Below the pieces are notes generated by a model. It worked only from the letters and a program-made list of their open reading frames with translations, was not told the origin of the DNA and made no database searches. This document shows, one piece after another, positions 12,062 to 24,792 of a stretch of DNA of 64,000 nucleotides. How positions within the stretch are numbered: the stretch's first letter is position 1; every line of letters starts with the position of its first letter. Source of the stretch: Citrus sinensis (Eukaryota > Streptophyta > Magnoliopsida > Sapindales > Rutaceae); assembly GCF_022201045.2 (NCBI RefSeq), contig NC_068557.1:30605501-30669500 (forward strand), in the 5' to 3' direction. The translations under genes and the position numbers were made by a program.

Positions 12062-15000
12062 ATGGCAGAATCAGGGGAAGGAACTTCTATCTCTGTCAAC
12101 TCCAAAGAGAAAAAGTCAATTTTAGGTGCTCTCTTTGTCGCTCTAAGTGTTCTTTCATCCCTCAACTTTTTTAGATAATTGTTTTGAGAAATCATAAAAT
12201 AGAGGTTGCAAATCTAGAATTCATAATGAATTGCAGCATAGTGATATAACTAGCAAGGCCTTCAATTGGCAACTGACAGAAACAAATAATTTCAGAAGAT
12301 GGAGAAAATTCTGAATAGGCATAATGTGAACTTGTTGCTAAGTTTTGCCCCGGGGGAAAAAGCGAATAAGCAACTAACTCGAAATGTAAACTTAAACCAC
12401 ATTCATTCTCCAATTACCTTAAGTTTGTGTTAGCATGACCAACCTCTTCCACTGACTATCTGTTGACTCTTGGTTTCATGAAGCCTGAAGGTTGTTGGCT
12501 AACCTATATCTCTGCTGCTTGAAATCACAAGATGTAAAAGAATTTTATAATAAACCTCTCAAGACTTGTTCTTTTTTATAGATAGATGTCATTCATGTGA
12601 CAAAATCCCATCTTCCCTTTAAAACAGATAAGGAGATTGGAAAGGACTTTCTCAGCTCCTGGAAATCAATGTCAGTGACAGAAGACGACGCCATAGATTT
12701 TAGCTTCGACACAGTTTCAAATGGAAAGAAAAAATTCAACTTTGACAAACTGTAAGTACTGAATTTTAGTGTTTAGTGCATTCAACTCTTGCATTAGATT
12801 TTCATTTTATTTTCATCAATTTCCATTTACATTTTTGTGTTCTTGATTCGAGACATATTAATTCAGCTGATATATGATAACCCATGCCCAAGTCTCCAGT
12901 TTCTAGGTTATTCTAATGAACTCTCTTATTCCAGTGACATGGATTTTAATCTCGATGGTGATTTTGACAAGTTATCATCATTTAAAGTGGACATGCCAGA
13001 GCTTGATTTCTCATGTTCGTCAAAAAAGACTGCAAAATCAAAGGAAAGAACTGAAGAGAACTCTTCCAGTGGAAATTGTGAAGGAAAAAAAGACCTCTTT
13101 AGCTTCTCTTTTGATTTCAATGAGTAACTGGACTAAATTCTTTTCTTTTCCTTTTTTTTTTTTTGAAGAACTGGATTAAATACTTTTCACTGCATCTGTA
13201 TAGCTGCAGTGTAATGAATCATATATCAAGTATGTGATCACGACCAACACTTTATCATGAATGTTGACAGTGAGGACTTCACAAATGATGCACAAATAGG
13301 GAGCAAGCTGGTGGGTAATATGATGTCACTTAACAAAGAATTAACAGATGCAGAACATTTTTCGCTCAGAAGTGAAAAGAATGTTAACAGCCCTAGGAAT
13401 ATCAGGTGAGGCATCTTTGCATGGAGACCTTTTCATACCAAAGCTCTTAAGTTATAAGAGCCATTTCTTGTGCTTAATGACAGTTAGTTATACACTCTTC
13501 AATAGGGATGGCTTCAATTCTGATGATGAACAAAATGGCAGCAAACTGTTTGGTGAATCAAGCCCTCAAGATAAACAAGTGACACAAGGCAAACCTGCTA
13601 TATTAATAAAAAAGAATGCTGGGTGAGATATCTATATTTGGTTTTCTTTTCTTTTTTCTTTTAATTACATTTTGGTTTTATGTTTGCTTGTAATTATAAT
13701 TACTTTAGCCCAGAGATCAAATGTTAGATTATAATTATTTTAGCCCAGAGATTACTTTAGCCCAGTAAAATAATTGTTGTCCGGTCGGCTTGCAGCAGGG
13801 AGGACTTCTATGCTAGTGATGCCCAAATTGCAACTGCATTAGTGGACAATTCAGAGTCACTTACCACAGAACTGTCGGAGGGTGAACCTGTTTTGCTGAG
13901 AAGTGAAAACAAAGTCAAGAATCTCAGTGATTCGCTGTAACGCATCTACCTGAGGAACCATGTCATACTGAAACTTTCTTATTCTGAGATGGCATTGATA
14001 ATCGTTTTTTGCATGATTAGTGGTCAAATGACTGTTTATTGTACAATCTTTAACAGGGAGGGTATTGAGTCTGATGGTGCACAAAGTGAGAGCAAACTCG
14101 CTGCTGAGGCAAAACTTCAAGATGAACAAGTGGCACAAGGGGAACCTGTTACGCCAGGAAGTGAAAAGGACACTGGGTGAGGCATCTGCATTGTAGGTTT
14201 ATTTATTTATTTTAAGAACTTTTGAACACGAAGAGTGCTCCCTCACCTCTCCTTTTTTCCATTTTTGCCACCCAGCAGGGTAGGCATTACACTTTGGTTG
14301 TGTCTGAATTACTGGTGAAATTTTCTAATTCATACACTGATTAGCTCAAAGTTTAAAACTCATAAACTACTTGTTGATATACCTGGCTATCAACTGCAAT
14401 TTGGGTTAGAGGTTGATCATTTTCCAAGTGAAACCTCAACATGTACTTGTGAGGTACCCAATCTGGTATTTCCTTCCATGCCAAAAGTTTTTAAATTTTT
14501 TTTTTTTCTGTAGCTTTGGGTGCTCTTAGAATTATAAACCAAAATATTAAAATGATGGAGGAGAATAATTTAATTTTTGTTACATTTCAGTCATTCCAGT
14601 CGTAATATTGGTTCATTGTTCATGTATTTCTGATTCACTGATCTACAAACTGTTCTCATTTAATTTTTACAGGGAGGAATTTAATTCTAATGAGGCAAAA
14701 ATTAGTAAGAAATTGGTTGGTATAAAGTCCGAAGAATTGAGAAAGAATAAGCCTGTTTCTTTGGAAAGTGAAATGGATGCCAAAAATGATGATAATATAA
14801 GGTGAGGTAACTAGGAAATTGATTTATCAAAAGCATCTTTTTAGGGACACCAAGTTGAAATATTGTCCCTTGAGAAATGGGCATGATCCTGTAAGTTTGG
14901 AACAAACACTATGACCGCTACAATCAGTACTTAAATGACACTTATGCAATTTGTAGTCGGGAGGGTATCGATGCTGATTTTGTACAAAATGGCTGCCAAG

Positions 15001-17820
15001 TTGTTGGTAACTCAAGGCCGCCAGAGAAAGAAGCAACGACTGGAGAACTTGTTACAATAAAAAGAACAAAAAGCTCAGGGTAAGACATTAATATCTGAAG
15101 TCATATATATTTCAAATTTTCCTTGTGATTTAATTTTTTTATTTCCAGAAATTGGTTATGTGCTGAATATTTATATTAAAAAGAAAACTTTGAGATTCTT
15201 GGATGTCAATTTAAAAGTTTTTTTTATTTCTTTATATATCTTTATACAATGCCTTCTAGCAAACTTATATTATTTAGCTTCAAAATGCAGCTTGATTTGA
15301 AGCTTTACACTCATATACAGAATTTCTACCATTCGTACTATTGTCTTCTTAGATTTGACAGTTGGTGACTGTCAAAAAGAGTTTCCTTCTTGTACTGAAC
15401 TCTTAGTAGATTTTGGAATACTAATTTTATTTTGCTCTTCTTTTGGGAAGATTTTCTTTATTTTTATGCATACATACTCATAACTTCATATAGCTTACTA
15501 GAAATTCTTGGAGATATTCTGTAATAATTATATCATGTGGCTCATTCCCCAATTCATTTTACCAAATATCTTAAAATTCATGAAGAAGTATCATTTTTCA
15601 TTCCAGTTTTTCGATTTCATCTTATCTGTTGTTAAACATGAAAATCAAAATTCTGTGCATAGTATTGCTATGTGGTAAGTTTATTTTGGCATTTAATCTA
15701 GTTTGTATGTTCATCTTTTTGGAAAACATCATGTTGGGATAAGCTTTTGTGATCCTATGGAAATATATAGCAGTTTTCGAGTTATTCTTTCCAGCTCAAC
15801 TGAAAAGACAAATAAATCAACTGTGGAGGCAAGTGGAGATCCTAAGTTTGTGGTTTCGAGCATGCAAGCTATCCGCGATCTGAAGAATGATTCAGTTCAA
15901 GGGACTAAAACTTCCAAGAGACCACATGACCTTTCTACCACAATTGAAAAGACGAGTAAATCAACTGCCGATGCAAGTAAAAATCCTAAATTTGTAGTTT
16001 CAAGCATGCAAGCTATCCGGAATGTGAAGAATGGTTCAATTGAAGGGACTGTAACTGGCAAGCAGACACCTGATATTTCTGTCTCAGCTGAAAAGATCAG
16101 TAAATCAAGTGCCGAGGCAAGTGGAAATCCTAAACTCATGGTTTCAAGCATGCAAGCTATCCGGAATTTGAAAAATGATTCAATTGATGGAATTAAAACT
16201 GGCGAGAGAACACCTGATATTTCAGCCGATGGGATTAAAACTGGAAAGAGGACAGCTGATCTTTCTAGCTTGAAAACTTTGAGGTTTGATGCGAGTATAG
16301 CACTTTGTGTCCTTCAAGGTCTATCTTTGAAGATTTTTGTTAAAAATTGTTCCTTAGGACTGCATCTCTCTCAACACAGGACTATGGGAAGAAACAAAGA
16401 AGTACCAAATCCTTCAGTTTTAAGGCAAAGTAATTCCTTCAGAAACTTGGAACAGAATTCGAAACTTCTATCAAATATGACATCCAATATTCCCCTTCCT
16501 GTTGGTGGTACTGATAAACAAAAACCTCTAACCACTGTATCCTTGAAGCGGAAAAAGACAGAGGTATTTTAAATTCCAAAGTACTAATTGCTTTAATAAT
16601 TAATATAGATTTTTATGAGCTATGTCATTGCTATGGATGTTTTGAAGCCTCAAATTCTGTCCTGTGATTTCCTGAAATTATTGTGACATTCCACTAATGT
16701 TTATTTTGAGCTATTGCACAGGAATCAAATGCAGAATTAATGTCATTGAAATCCCTTAAACGTCTTTCTGAGTCACCAAAGGAAAGCAGGTCACATAGTA
16801 CTTTTTGACTGTATCATCATCTAACTGTAAGTTTTTGGTTTTGGTTGTGTGCTGGAATTATGTGTTTCTCTAAAACCTACAGATATTTTAAAGAATCTTC
16901 GGGAAGAGTTATTGAAGGAAAGGTATCTTACTCAAGAAAGCTTGTAGTTCAACACATCTATGGATATTGCTGAAAGAATATTATTTTACTTACCTTGATG
17001 TTTTGGCCAGGTCTGCAATCATGAGAATCAAGATACTAAGAATGTTCTCAATGACGATTCAACCTCTGGACTAGACTCTCGGGAGATCAACATGGGTGAA
17101 CTAGAAATTACTGTTGGAATGGAAAATGATAGAAATGTTGAAAGTGCAGAAGCATACACAAAAGAGCTTGAGAATGTAAGCGAGCAGGAATGTTTTGATT
17201 GCTGCTTCATAGTTTTAATGTTTTGTCTGTTTATTTGATTAAAGCTTCTCAAAACCACAGGGTTTGTCCAAATCATATCAAATGATAAGAACCTAAAATT
17301 ATACAATCAAGAAGAATTATGATGACTGTGAGACCGACAATTACAAAAAGGGGAATCTATTAGTTCTTGGCATCATTGTCTTTAGTACATTTTATAACTC
17401 AACTTAGTGTAGGAGCATGCAGGCTTCTTAAACGTGCATTGGAATGAATTTTGATTCTTTTGTTGTAGTAATGACTTGTATTTTCCAAATTTCAAATGAT
17501 TGATTATGTCAATAGACATGGGATTATTATCATCTAAAGCTATCATGAGTTCATTCTGCAGATCTGCAACATGCTAAAGAAGAAACATGAGGAAGCCAAA
17601 GAATTATTGGTGAGAGCCATCGTGAGCAACAACAATCTACTGATTCTGAACCATCCAATGTTTGAAGAGAAGATATCCTTTAAAACCATTGCTAGTTCTA
17701 TTCTTTGTCTTTGGAATTTATTTTGTATGCAAATGATATTGGACATCCTTGACAACAGAAAACATTCGTATGGTTCAAAAGTTTGCCACACAGTTGACGC
17801 TCAAGGAAGTTCCAAACTGA
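12062..17820 (+). CDS. Conserved plant protein of unknown function, At4g18490-like
   Basis: Sixteen coding exons keep one frame to give 750 aa: 12062-12125, 12628-12751, 12935-13123, 13271-13405, 13506-13622, 13799-13936, 14057-14176, 14673-14801, 14957-15079, 15795-16283, 16380-16563, 16722-16789, 16883-16922, 17011-17175, 17562-17672 and 17764-17820. The acidic N-terminus ([32 protein letters not shown]) resembles my memory of Arabidopsis At4g18490, whose function is unknown. Exons 3-9 begin and end in phase 2, and several start with similar (G/R)ED/EG residues, suggesting exon duplication. Exon 10 holds three 48-residue tandem repeats. The C-terminus ([20 protein letters not shown]) looks helical or coiled-coil. 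The last intron does not fit GT-AG but fits the U12 AT-AC type. The protein is low-complexity, hydrophilic and Ser/Lys/Glu-rich, with no enzyme motif seen. Confidence 0.8.
15796..16227 (+). repeat. Three tandem 144-bp coding repeats within exon 10
   Basis: Units at 15796-15939, 15940-16083 and 16084-16227 each encode 48 residues containing (F/L)(V)VSSMQAIR(D/N)(L/V)KN. A partial fourth unit ([13 protein letters not shown]) follows at about 16228-16270. Unit length is exactly a multiple of three, so the frame is preserved. Confidence 0.9.
17673..17763 (+). other. Candidate U12-type AT-AC intron (91 nt)
   Basis: The donor reads ATATCCTTT directly after GAAGAGAAG, matching the U12 AT-AC donor consensus ATATCCTT. 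A TCCTTGAC branch site lies at 17746-17753, and the putative branch A (17752) is 11 nt from a terminal AC at 17763. Removing it joins EEK to [18 protein letters not shown]-stop in frame. No in-frame GT-AG solution near this border gives that end. Confidence 0.75.
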
Positions 17821-20148
17821 TCATCTTGAAGAACTGTTGTTGTATATATATACTTCCTTCTCTCAGATACTCATTTCAAATTGTGTGATGGCTGCTTGTG
17901 CCGTGCAATTTTCAGGGATAATATCTTCTCTTCGCTGCTGCAGTTTTTACCAGGTATAGGAGAGTGTCCTTGATGCCATTGAATCAAGCAAAATTTGTTT
18001 AGAACTTGTAAATGTGATGTCATAGGTTGAATATGCTCCACTGGTTCTAGTTTAATGCTTTTACAGATTCTTCGATCGTATTCCGCTCAAGAGTCCATAA
18101 AACACGGTGCATGACTTGAGCAATCATGTAGATAGCCCAATCTATGGCCTTTTTTTTTTTTTTTTCCGGTCTTATATGGACAGCCCATTCTATCTCATCT
18201 ACCATGCATGCTAACATAACGGTAGGGCTAAGTTTGGTAGAATGAATAAGTTATGGGATTGGATTAAATTTTTGGACTAAAAAATTAACTTATTTGTCAG
18301 TCCTGCCAAGCATAACATTAGATCAGTCTAAAATTTACTCATGGGATTCTTAATCCTTAGTTTAAGTAGAATAAGATTGATAAAATTAAATGAAATACTT
18401 TGTCCTTTTTATCCCTTTATTTTGTCCTTTTTATCACTCCTTTATTTTTGTCATTTAAATTAATGTTTAAATTAAATTAAATATTGAAATTAATTTCAAT
18501 TTTTTTAATCGAAATTTCATATTATATTAAATACCAAAACTTAATTCAGTAATTTATTTTAAATTTAATTTAATTTAAGATTAAATCTCCAAATTTAATT
18601 CAATAATTTAATTAAACTAGTATTAAATACTAAACATAGAAAATTATTCAACTATTTCTTTACAATAAAATTGAATTGTTTTTATTACATGAGACTATTG
18701 TTCAAGAGTACAACTCAATTACATGAGATTACAATTGATATTTATAAATTAGACTATTGCTGGGACTAGCTTACACATCAATTCTTATGAAGCATCGCTT
18801 AGGTTTTAAGTTTCTCTAATATTCGAAAGACGTCTACTACACTCACATTTTAAAAAGAAGAAAATTACTTTCACTCAAATTGGGGACGAAAATTAAACTC
18901 TCGCAATACATTGTGGGGGCTCGAACTCATAACCTAACAACTGTGAGGTTAGGGTTCTAACTATTAAGCTCAATAAAATTGAATATTAGTATCAAATAAC
19001 TATTTAATAGCATATTATATCTATTAACACAATTATCAATAAGAACATTTCATTTATTATTTGATTATGATATACAATATCAACTTAAATATAATTTAAA
19101 TTTAATTTAATATATTCCAATCCAATGTTATCAAACATGGATAGTATTACATATAATCTAGTATAACCTTCATTATATAATTTTTTCTTCCTAATTTGCA
19201 AACTAATCCAATACAATCTTAGTAGTTAGTCCAATTCAATCTTGTGTGTTAAACTTAATCTTAATTTTAGTGATATTTGTAATCTTTATTTTATCACATT
19301 GACTCTAATTTTTTAATTAATCTTATTTATTTTCTGAATTATTTTTAAAAAATAGTTAAAGTAACTATTTCTTTTTCTTTTCTCTCATTTGCTTTCTCTT
19401 TCTTGAGCTCTCAACAATTTAACTTTTGTTCTCTCACTTTCTTTGACTTTCTTAAATTGACTTATAATTTGAATTAAATGTTAATTCCTAAAACAAAATT
19501 CAAGTTAAAATTGTCAAAATTTTAGATTATCACACAATTTTCAAGTTTGGATCTTGAGTTGGAGTTAGATTTTTTAGAATCATTCTAAGATAATGTACAT
19601 TTGGAATAATTTTTTTGTTTAAACTAATACATAACCCCACATTTGTGCGCACACACACAAATATAGAGAGAGAGAGAGAGAGAGTTAAAGTTCATTGAGG
19701 TATTTCACACTTTTAAGTAGAGATCCTTTATGGAACACGACTCATATGTATACATATTCCCTTTTTTATTTGAACTTTTTTCCTTTCGTTTTTTTGAATA
19801 TTTTGTTCATGTGAAAGCCAAGTTAACACCAAAAAAAAAAAAAATAAGGGTGCAAACTAACCTCCCTCGTGTTCCATTAAACGGCGCACAAAAACGCGCG
19901 CCTTCCCTATCTCTGCGCAAATTTTTACTTCTAATAGGGAAAAGGAAAATTCAAACTAAAAAATTTGAGAAAAAAGAATCCTCTACCTCCCTCCCTCCAT
20001 TGAAATCAAAAGTTCAAAACCAAAGAAACATCAGAAAAACAAATTGAAAATTTCTCCTCTCTCATTTCCCCTCCAAAATCCACCATTACAAATATGCCTC
20101 TTCATGGCCTGCCCATGCCATTCCAAGACCTCCTCACCCTTGTTAACA
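17821..20148. other. AT-rich spacer with repeat fragments
   Basis: No supported gene. About 18225-19260 is very AT-rich, with motifs such as TTTGGTAGAATG and ATCAAACATGG that recall decayed Tourist elements, but I could not define ends. A dispersed repeat copy lies at 18818-18970 and a GA microsatellite at about 19668-19684. Confidence 0.4.
18818..18970. repeat. Dispersed repeat, copy 1 (also at 51539-51712)
   Basis: This stretch shares an ordered set of motifs with 51539-51712: GACGTCTACT, an AAGAAG(A)AAAATT-like run, CTTTCACTCAA, a TTGTGGGGGCTCGAAC / TTGTTGGGGTTCCAAC pair, and a CTGTGAGGTTAGGG / TTGTAAGGGTAGCGG pair. The similarity suggests a dispersed SINE-like or other short repeat family. 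The class is not resolved. Confidence 0.5.
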
Positions 20149-20463
20149 ATGGCTATTCTCTCTCTTTGGGAAAATGACAACAAAGAAAACATCCTTCCTT
20201 TCTCTTCAAAGCAGCCCACAATAGTTTTTGCGAGATCTTGTTTCTCCTCCACCGCCAAAAGAAGAAGAACCAGATACCCTCACCCACTTGAGGATATTAC
20301 CCACCTCTTTAACTTTAATCCGTTACTAGATTCAAGTTCAATTTCAGCCTCTCTTGAGTCGTCCCAAGCCGAACGCCGAAAAAGAAGAGCTGAGGCCGAT
20401 CTTGATTCATTTTGCAAGAACAAGATGACCAATCTGCTACATTCCAGTAGAAATTTCAGATAG
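20149..20463 (+). CDS. Small KEN-box protein, unrecognised
   Basis: A single-exon ORF of 104 aa starts at 20149 in a good context (AACAATGGC). An upstream in-frame ATG at 20044 would add 35 residues that look less protein-like. Visible features are KEN in WENDNKENILPF near the N-terminus, a basic run AKRRRTRYPHPLEDI, a Ser-rich centre and a second basic run ERRKRRAEADLD. KEN boxes are degradation signals read by the anaphase-promoting complex, so a cell-cycle protein is possible. I do not recognise the family, and chance occurrence of an ORF this size is possible, though its composition differs from the surrounding AT-rich DNA. Confidence 0.5.
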   Translation: MAILSLWENDNKENILPFSSKQPTIVFARSCFSSTAKRRRTRYPHPLEDITHLFNFNPLLDSSSISASLESSQAERRKRRAEADLDSFCKNKMTNLLHSSRNFR

Positions 20464-22170
20464 TTCAATCCACAAATCATTTATGTGAATCATTTGATTT
20501 TGATGGTTCTTCTTGCTAGTTCCTATTATTACCTTTAATTTTTTGTTTGTGGGCATTTGCCCACTACACTAGTGATAAGTCAATATGTACTGTAACAAAC
20601 TGATTTCATTCCACAAAAATGTCACAAATAATTTGCTTGATCAAGTAAAATCACTGCATACTTTCTTTCTCTGTTTGGATTGATGCCAGTCAGATGTGGG
20701 AAAAGAATGTACATGTTTTTTTTTTGTAATAATTGCTAATTAGTACTGCCTACCAATTAAGTAACCCCATTGGATTCTTTTCGCCTATGAAGCATCCGAT
20801 GATAATCACACATAGCCACTGTGCCAGCCCATCATTTCGAAGGGAATTCGTCAACACTATACTAAAAAGAAAAGTAAATTGCATTAACAGAAAGCCAGAA
20901 TGAATGCTAATGCAGACAACTGTTGAAGTTATAAGCAGGTTAACTATACAGACAGATGCTGAGAAGGAGCCTGAAAAGGTCGTGACCCACGCATTGGCCT
21001 TCTCTGACTCTGCCTGCACATATTGCCAATATAGATTGGAGTTTTTCAAGACTCTTGAGTTTCCTTGGCCTTGTAGACCAAGTTGGTTTGCGCGGCACTT
21101 CTTCTGGACCCCCAATGGGCTTTGGGCCTTGTAGTTGGTGCATGAGTTTTACAGACTCCCGAGTCCCGCCCCATTCGGCTAGCAATTTGCATGCATCGAA
21201 AGGCGCAATTTTACGGTTCAAAATTCAAATTCAACTGGTGGCTGCTGGTTTAGGCTTTTTGTGCGAAATGAAGAGCCGTGGCCTAACAAAATATTATATA
21301 TTCTCGGTTCAATTAAAAAGGTCTGTTTTTAACAAGAAGGTAAGATAAGAGACTTTGGTCATCGGCTATCATAATGTCACAAGAACTTGTAAGAAAACAA
21401 TGATTGTATAAGGAGTTCGCATATGTGAATTATACGTTTTAAGTACCTAAAAAGAAAATTTGAGTAACTAACAAGCGCGTAGATTAATTGGCATGAGATT
21501 ATTCTATTTTAACCAAAGTTTTTAGTTCAAAATTTAGAAATGCAGCTGTGTTAAATATTTATTGGAAGAGTTTTATCGTCTTAGTGGTCCTACTTGGCTC
21601 GAATCTGAATTAGTCATGACTTAATGTGGTCTTCAGATATTAGATGATTTAATACACCAAAAAAAAATGAGTAACTAATAAACTAAACATAGGAAGTGCC
21701 AGTGGTGCCAATTTTTTAAAGAGAGGCTATTGATTATTGAAGTCCGATCATGGAGCTGTATGTGCATGTACGTTATTTAAGTATAATGCTGGAGGTTAGT
21801 TATTTTGTAGTTCGTTTATCTTTTTTCCACCTTTGGGTGTGATAATGGAAGGAATATAGCATTTTACAACTTGGATGGTACACAGCTTGCTAAGGTCACG
21901 AGGAACAATTAGAAAATAAAGCAGTGCTTTTCGCAGTGCAGAGAAGAAGGTTTGATTAGCCCAAAATATATGGCATTTGTAAAATTAACATACCTAATGT
22001 AGGTATCTGACAATAACAGGTGTCACCATTTGAGTAAGTGGCTGGATGAGACAGCAATAATTTAAAACAAGTGACATGCTCTCCTCGATTTGATAGTAAA
22101 GGGGTTGTTGTATGTATACAATCAGAGGTGGCTTTTAAGCCGAAAGTGATTTTATTCAACAATTTGTTTG

Positions 22171-22215
<45 letters not shown>

Positions 22216-23602
22216 TGTGAGTTTTTTTTTTTTAATTAATATATATCATTTATCTTTTTATTATTTTTATAATAATTAATAATCCTCTTGACAACATAAT
22301 TTTACAGTATTACTCATATTTTTATATACAATTTTATTCATATTTAATATAATTTAAATAAAAATAAAAATAAAAATTTAAGTATTACCAATAAGAAATA
22401 TATGTTCCGGTGTGAATAAAAAATTAAAAATAACATCTTTTTCTTATACTTTTTGTTGTTTTTTCAAAAAAAAATTTCTTATAGTAAATATAAATTTTAT
22501 ATTTTCAATATAAATTATCAAACAAATTACCAATTTACACCTCTTTTTCTTTTAATTTTTTGGTGCCAGGATGTTTTTGGATATTTTAGTAACGGTAGGA
22601 ATATAAATGGCATAAATTAATTTTTAATAAGGAAAATTGACAATCTCCCTCCAAAAGAAAAAAAAAACTTATTATGCATTTATTCTTTTTTTTTTCAAAA
22701 ATATTACGTAAATAAATTATATTTACTAATACAATTAATTTTTTTCATAATTATAATATTTTTTTTTCTACAACAAGAGTGAATTTTAAACCATAATGCC
22801 TCACCAACAAACGGACCTAGATTAAAGGTATACAAAGCCTTAATAACAAACGGAACCTAAATTAAAGATACAAATCGTATATAAACGATTAAGAACTAGA
22901 AGTAATAGGGGACACCAATTGATAACGTGTAGTAAGCTCATGCCATTTACGAAAAGATACAAGGAGTTGAAGCACCAGTCAAGCACTGCCAGTTAGATAG
23001 GAGGACGATGGAATAACAAATGCGTGATTCGTGATTTAATTAGCGTATGCACTAATTATCATACTCGTCTTGTAGAATCGAGAACCATGCGTACGCCTCC
23101 CCTTAAAGAGAAAAACATGCTCGCCTTGTAATCAGAAGTTAACTTATTATTTTAATATAGGACTAATTCATATTCAAGAATTTATTCATAAATTATGAAT
23201 TACTCAAATCTTATTAATTTAACCCAAAAGTTATTGTTAACCAATGTGGGACTGACAAGTGACAATTTACAAATGTAAATTGTGGTCTTAGAGTTAGTTA
23301 ATGCTTACTAGTTATATAAAAACAATATAAAAATTATTAACAGCGATATAATATACAACAAATACTCAAACAATACCGCGGACGAATTTAAGTCACCCTG
23401 CATTATTTGAACGAACTGTGGAACATCTTCTATCTTTAGTAGGTTTCCTAGGTACACCAGCACCATCCTATTTTTTTTTTATCTAAATTGGACTTTTACT
23501 ATGCTGACTTTATGTTATAGAAAACAATAACTATGTGAAAATTTTAAATTGTAATAAGTAAGAGAACTTGATAATTGTAGACATCGGCATGCATTTTCCT
23601 TT

Positions 23603-23825
23603 TTTTTTTTTTTTTTGATATTAATCACGAGGTATCCTGGGGAGGGCCCCAACTGTGGGAGGCACCTTTAAGCCCGTACCACAACCCAGACTAGAAGTCC
23701 CTGCTCGAACCGGGAGGCACAGGTTCTCCCAACAAAAGCGACTTCCTTGCGACTCGAACTGGGGAGCAAACCCAGTCAAGCCACTTAAGGGGACTCCATT
23801 GCCAGTGGAGCCAACACTTTATTGG
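23603..23825 (-). mobile_element. tRNA-derived SINE
   Basis: A 223-bp insertion flanked by a perfect 13-bp target duplication TGCATTTTCCTTT (23590-23602 and 23826-23838). Read on the minus strand it begins with a tRNA-like region: TGGCTCCACTGGCAATGG as a possible A box and GGTTCGAGCAGG or CAGTTCGAGTCGC as a possible B box. It ends in a poly-A tail, seen as poly-T at about 23603-23616. Size, tail and duplication all fit a SINE. Confidence 0.8.
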
Positions 23826-24672
23826 TGCATTTTCCTTTCTTTGATCAGACATCGCAGTTTTCTTTCCATAGCTATCTTGGTGGCTGGGTTGACAACTTCT
23901 GCCAGGTTTTGAACTTGTGGCCTTTCTTCGGGCATTCCATTTGATCCTTCTGTAGCACTTTTCATATTTTCTTGGTTGTTTTGTCTCACGGAGACTTTGT
24001 ATTAATTTTGCTTCCTTCCTTGCTTAGCTATCATTTTATACGCACCATGTTACAACGAAATTTGTGATTGATCCTTTCACGAGGTTTCCAATGAAACTTA
24101 TAATTTTTTTGTGTTTAAGGTCCAAAATTGATCCTTGATCTTCCCATATAGGTCTGTGTGATGTTAAATTTGTCTTAAAGGTGTATGCTCATGTAAGAAT
24201 GAATGATTCCTTTAATGAAAAATATAAACTTACTCAAAAGTAATTTGTGTGTAATAAAATTAACTAACACAATGATTAAATTCGTATTTCCAAGAAATAA
24301 TAAGGTGCATCTAATACTCTCAGAATAATAGATGTTTGTTCTTTCATTTCAACGGGGATTAACTAATTCATGTGGTGATTATTCCAACGTGGCATAAAAC
24401 ATGAGAAGGACAAATGTTTCAATACAACTTTCAAGTTATGTTGTATGCATACCAGTGTCTCAAGCTTCAACTTCCTTTGAACACATAAATATATTTGATC
24501 TTACCATTCCATCAAAAGTCAAAATGTTCCTTCACTCCATCATTACCTCATGTTGTGGTTGTACGTATTGCCTCTTATAATTTGAAGATTTTGTTGCTCT
24601 TTCCTTTCTCAGAATTATTTGTTCCTTTGACCAACTTGAAGTATTTGAGCAAATCACTATGATATTATAATT

Positions 24673-24792
24673 GGGCTAATGCTAAGTTACATGCATGTAA
24701 CTTACAACCCTCTCACATGAATAGTAAATGGTGTGGGCTCACTCACTATTTATGTGAGAGAATTGTAAGTTACATGTAACTTAGGGGAATCC
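24673..24792. mobile_element. Short palindromic MITE
   Basis: About 120 bp forms an imperfect foldback. The left arm has CTAAGTTACATGCATGTAAC, then CTTACAACCCTCTCACATGAA; the right arm is its inverted copy (TTATGTGAGAGAATTGTAAG, then TTACATGTAACTTAG). No clear target duplication was found. Confidence 0.5.

Noticed and set aside
20750-21221. Minus-strand ORFs of 121 and 93 aa
   Set aside because: They overlap in different frames, show no known motif and lack convincing start context or splice partners.
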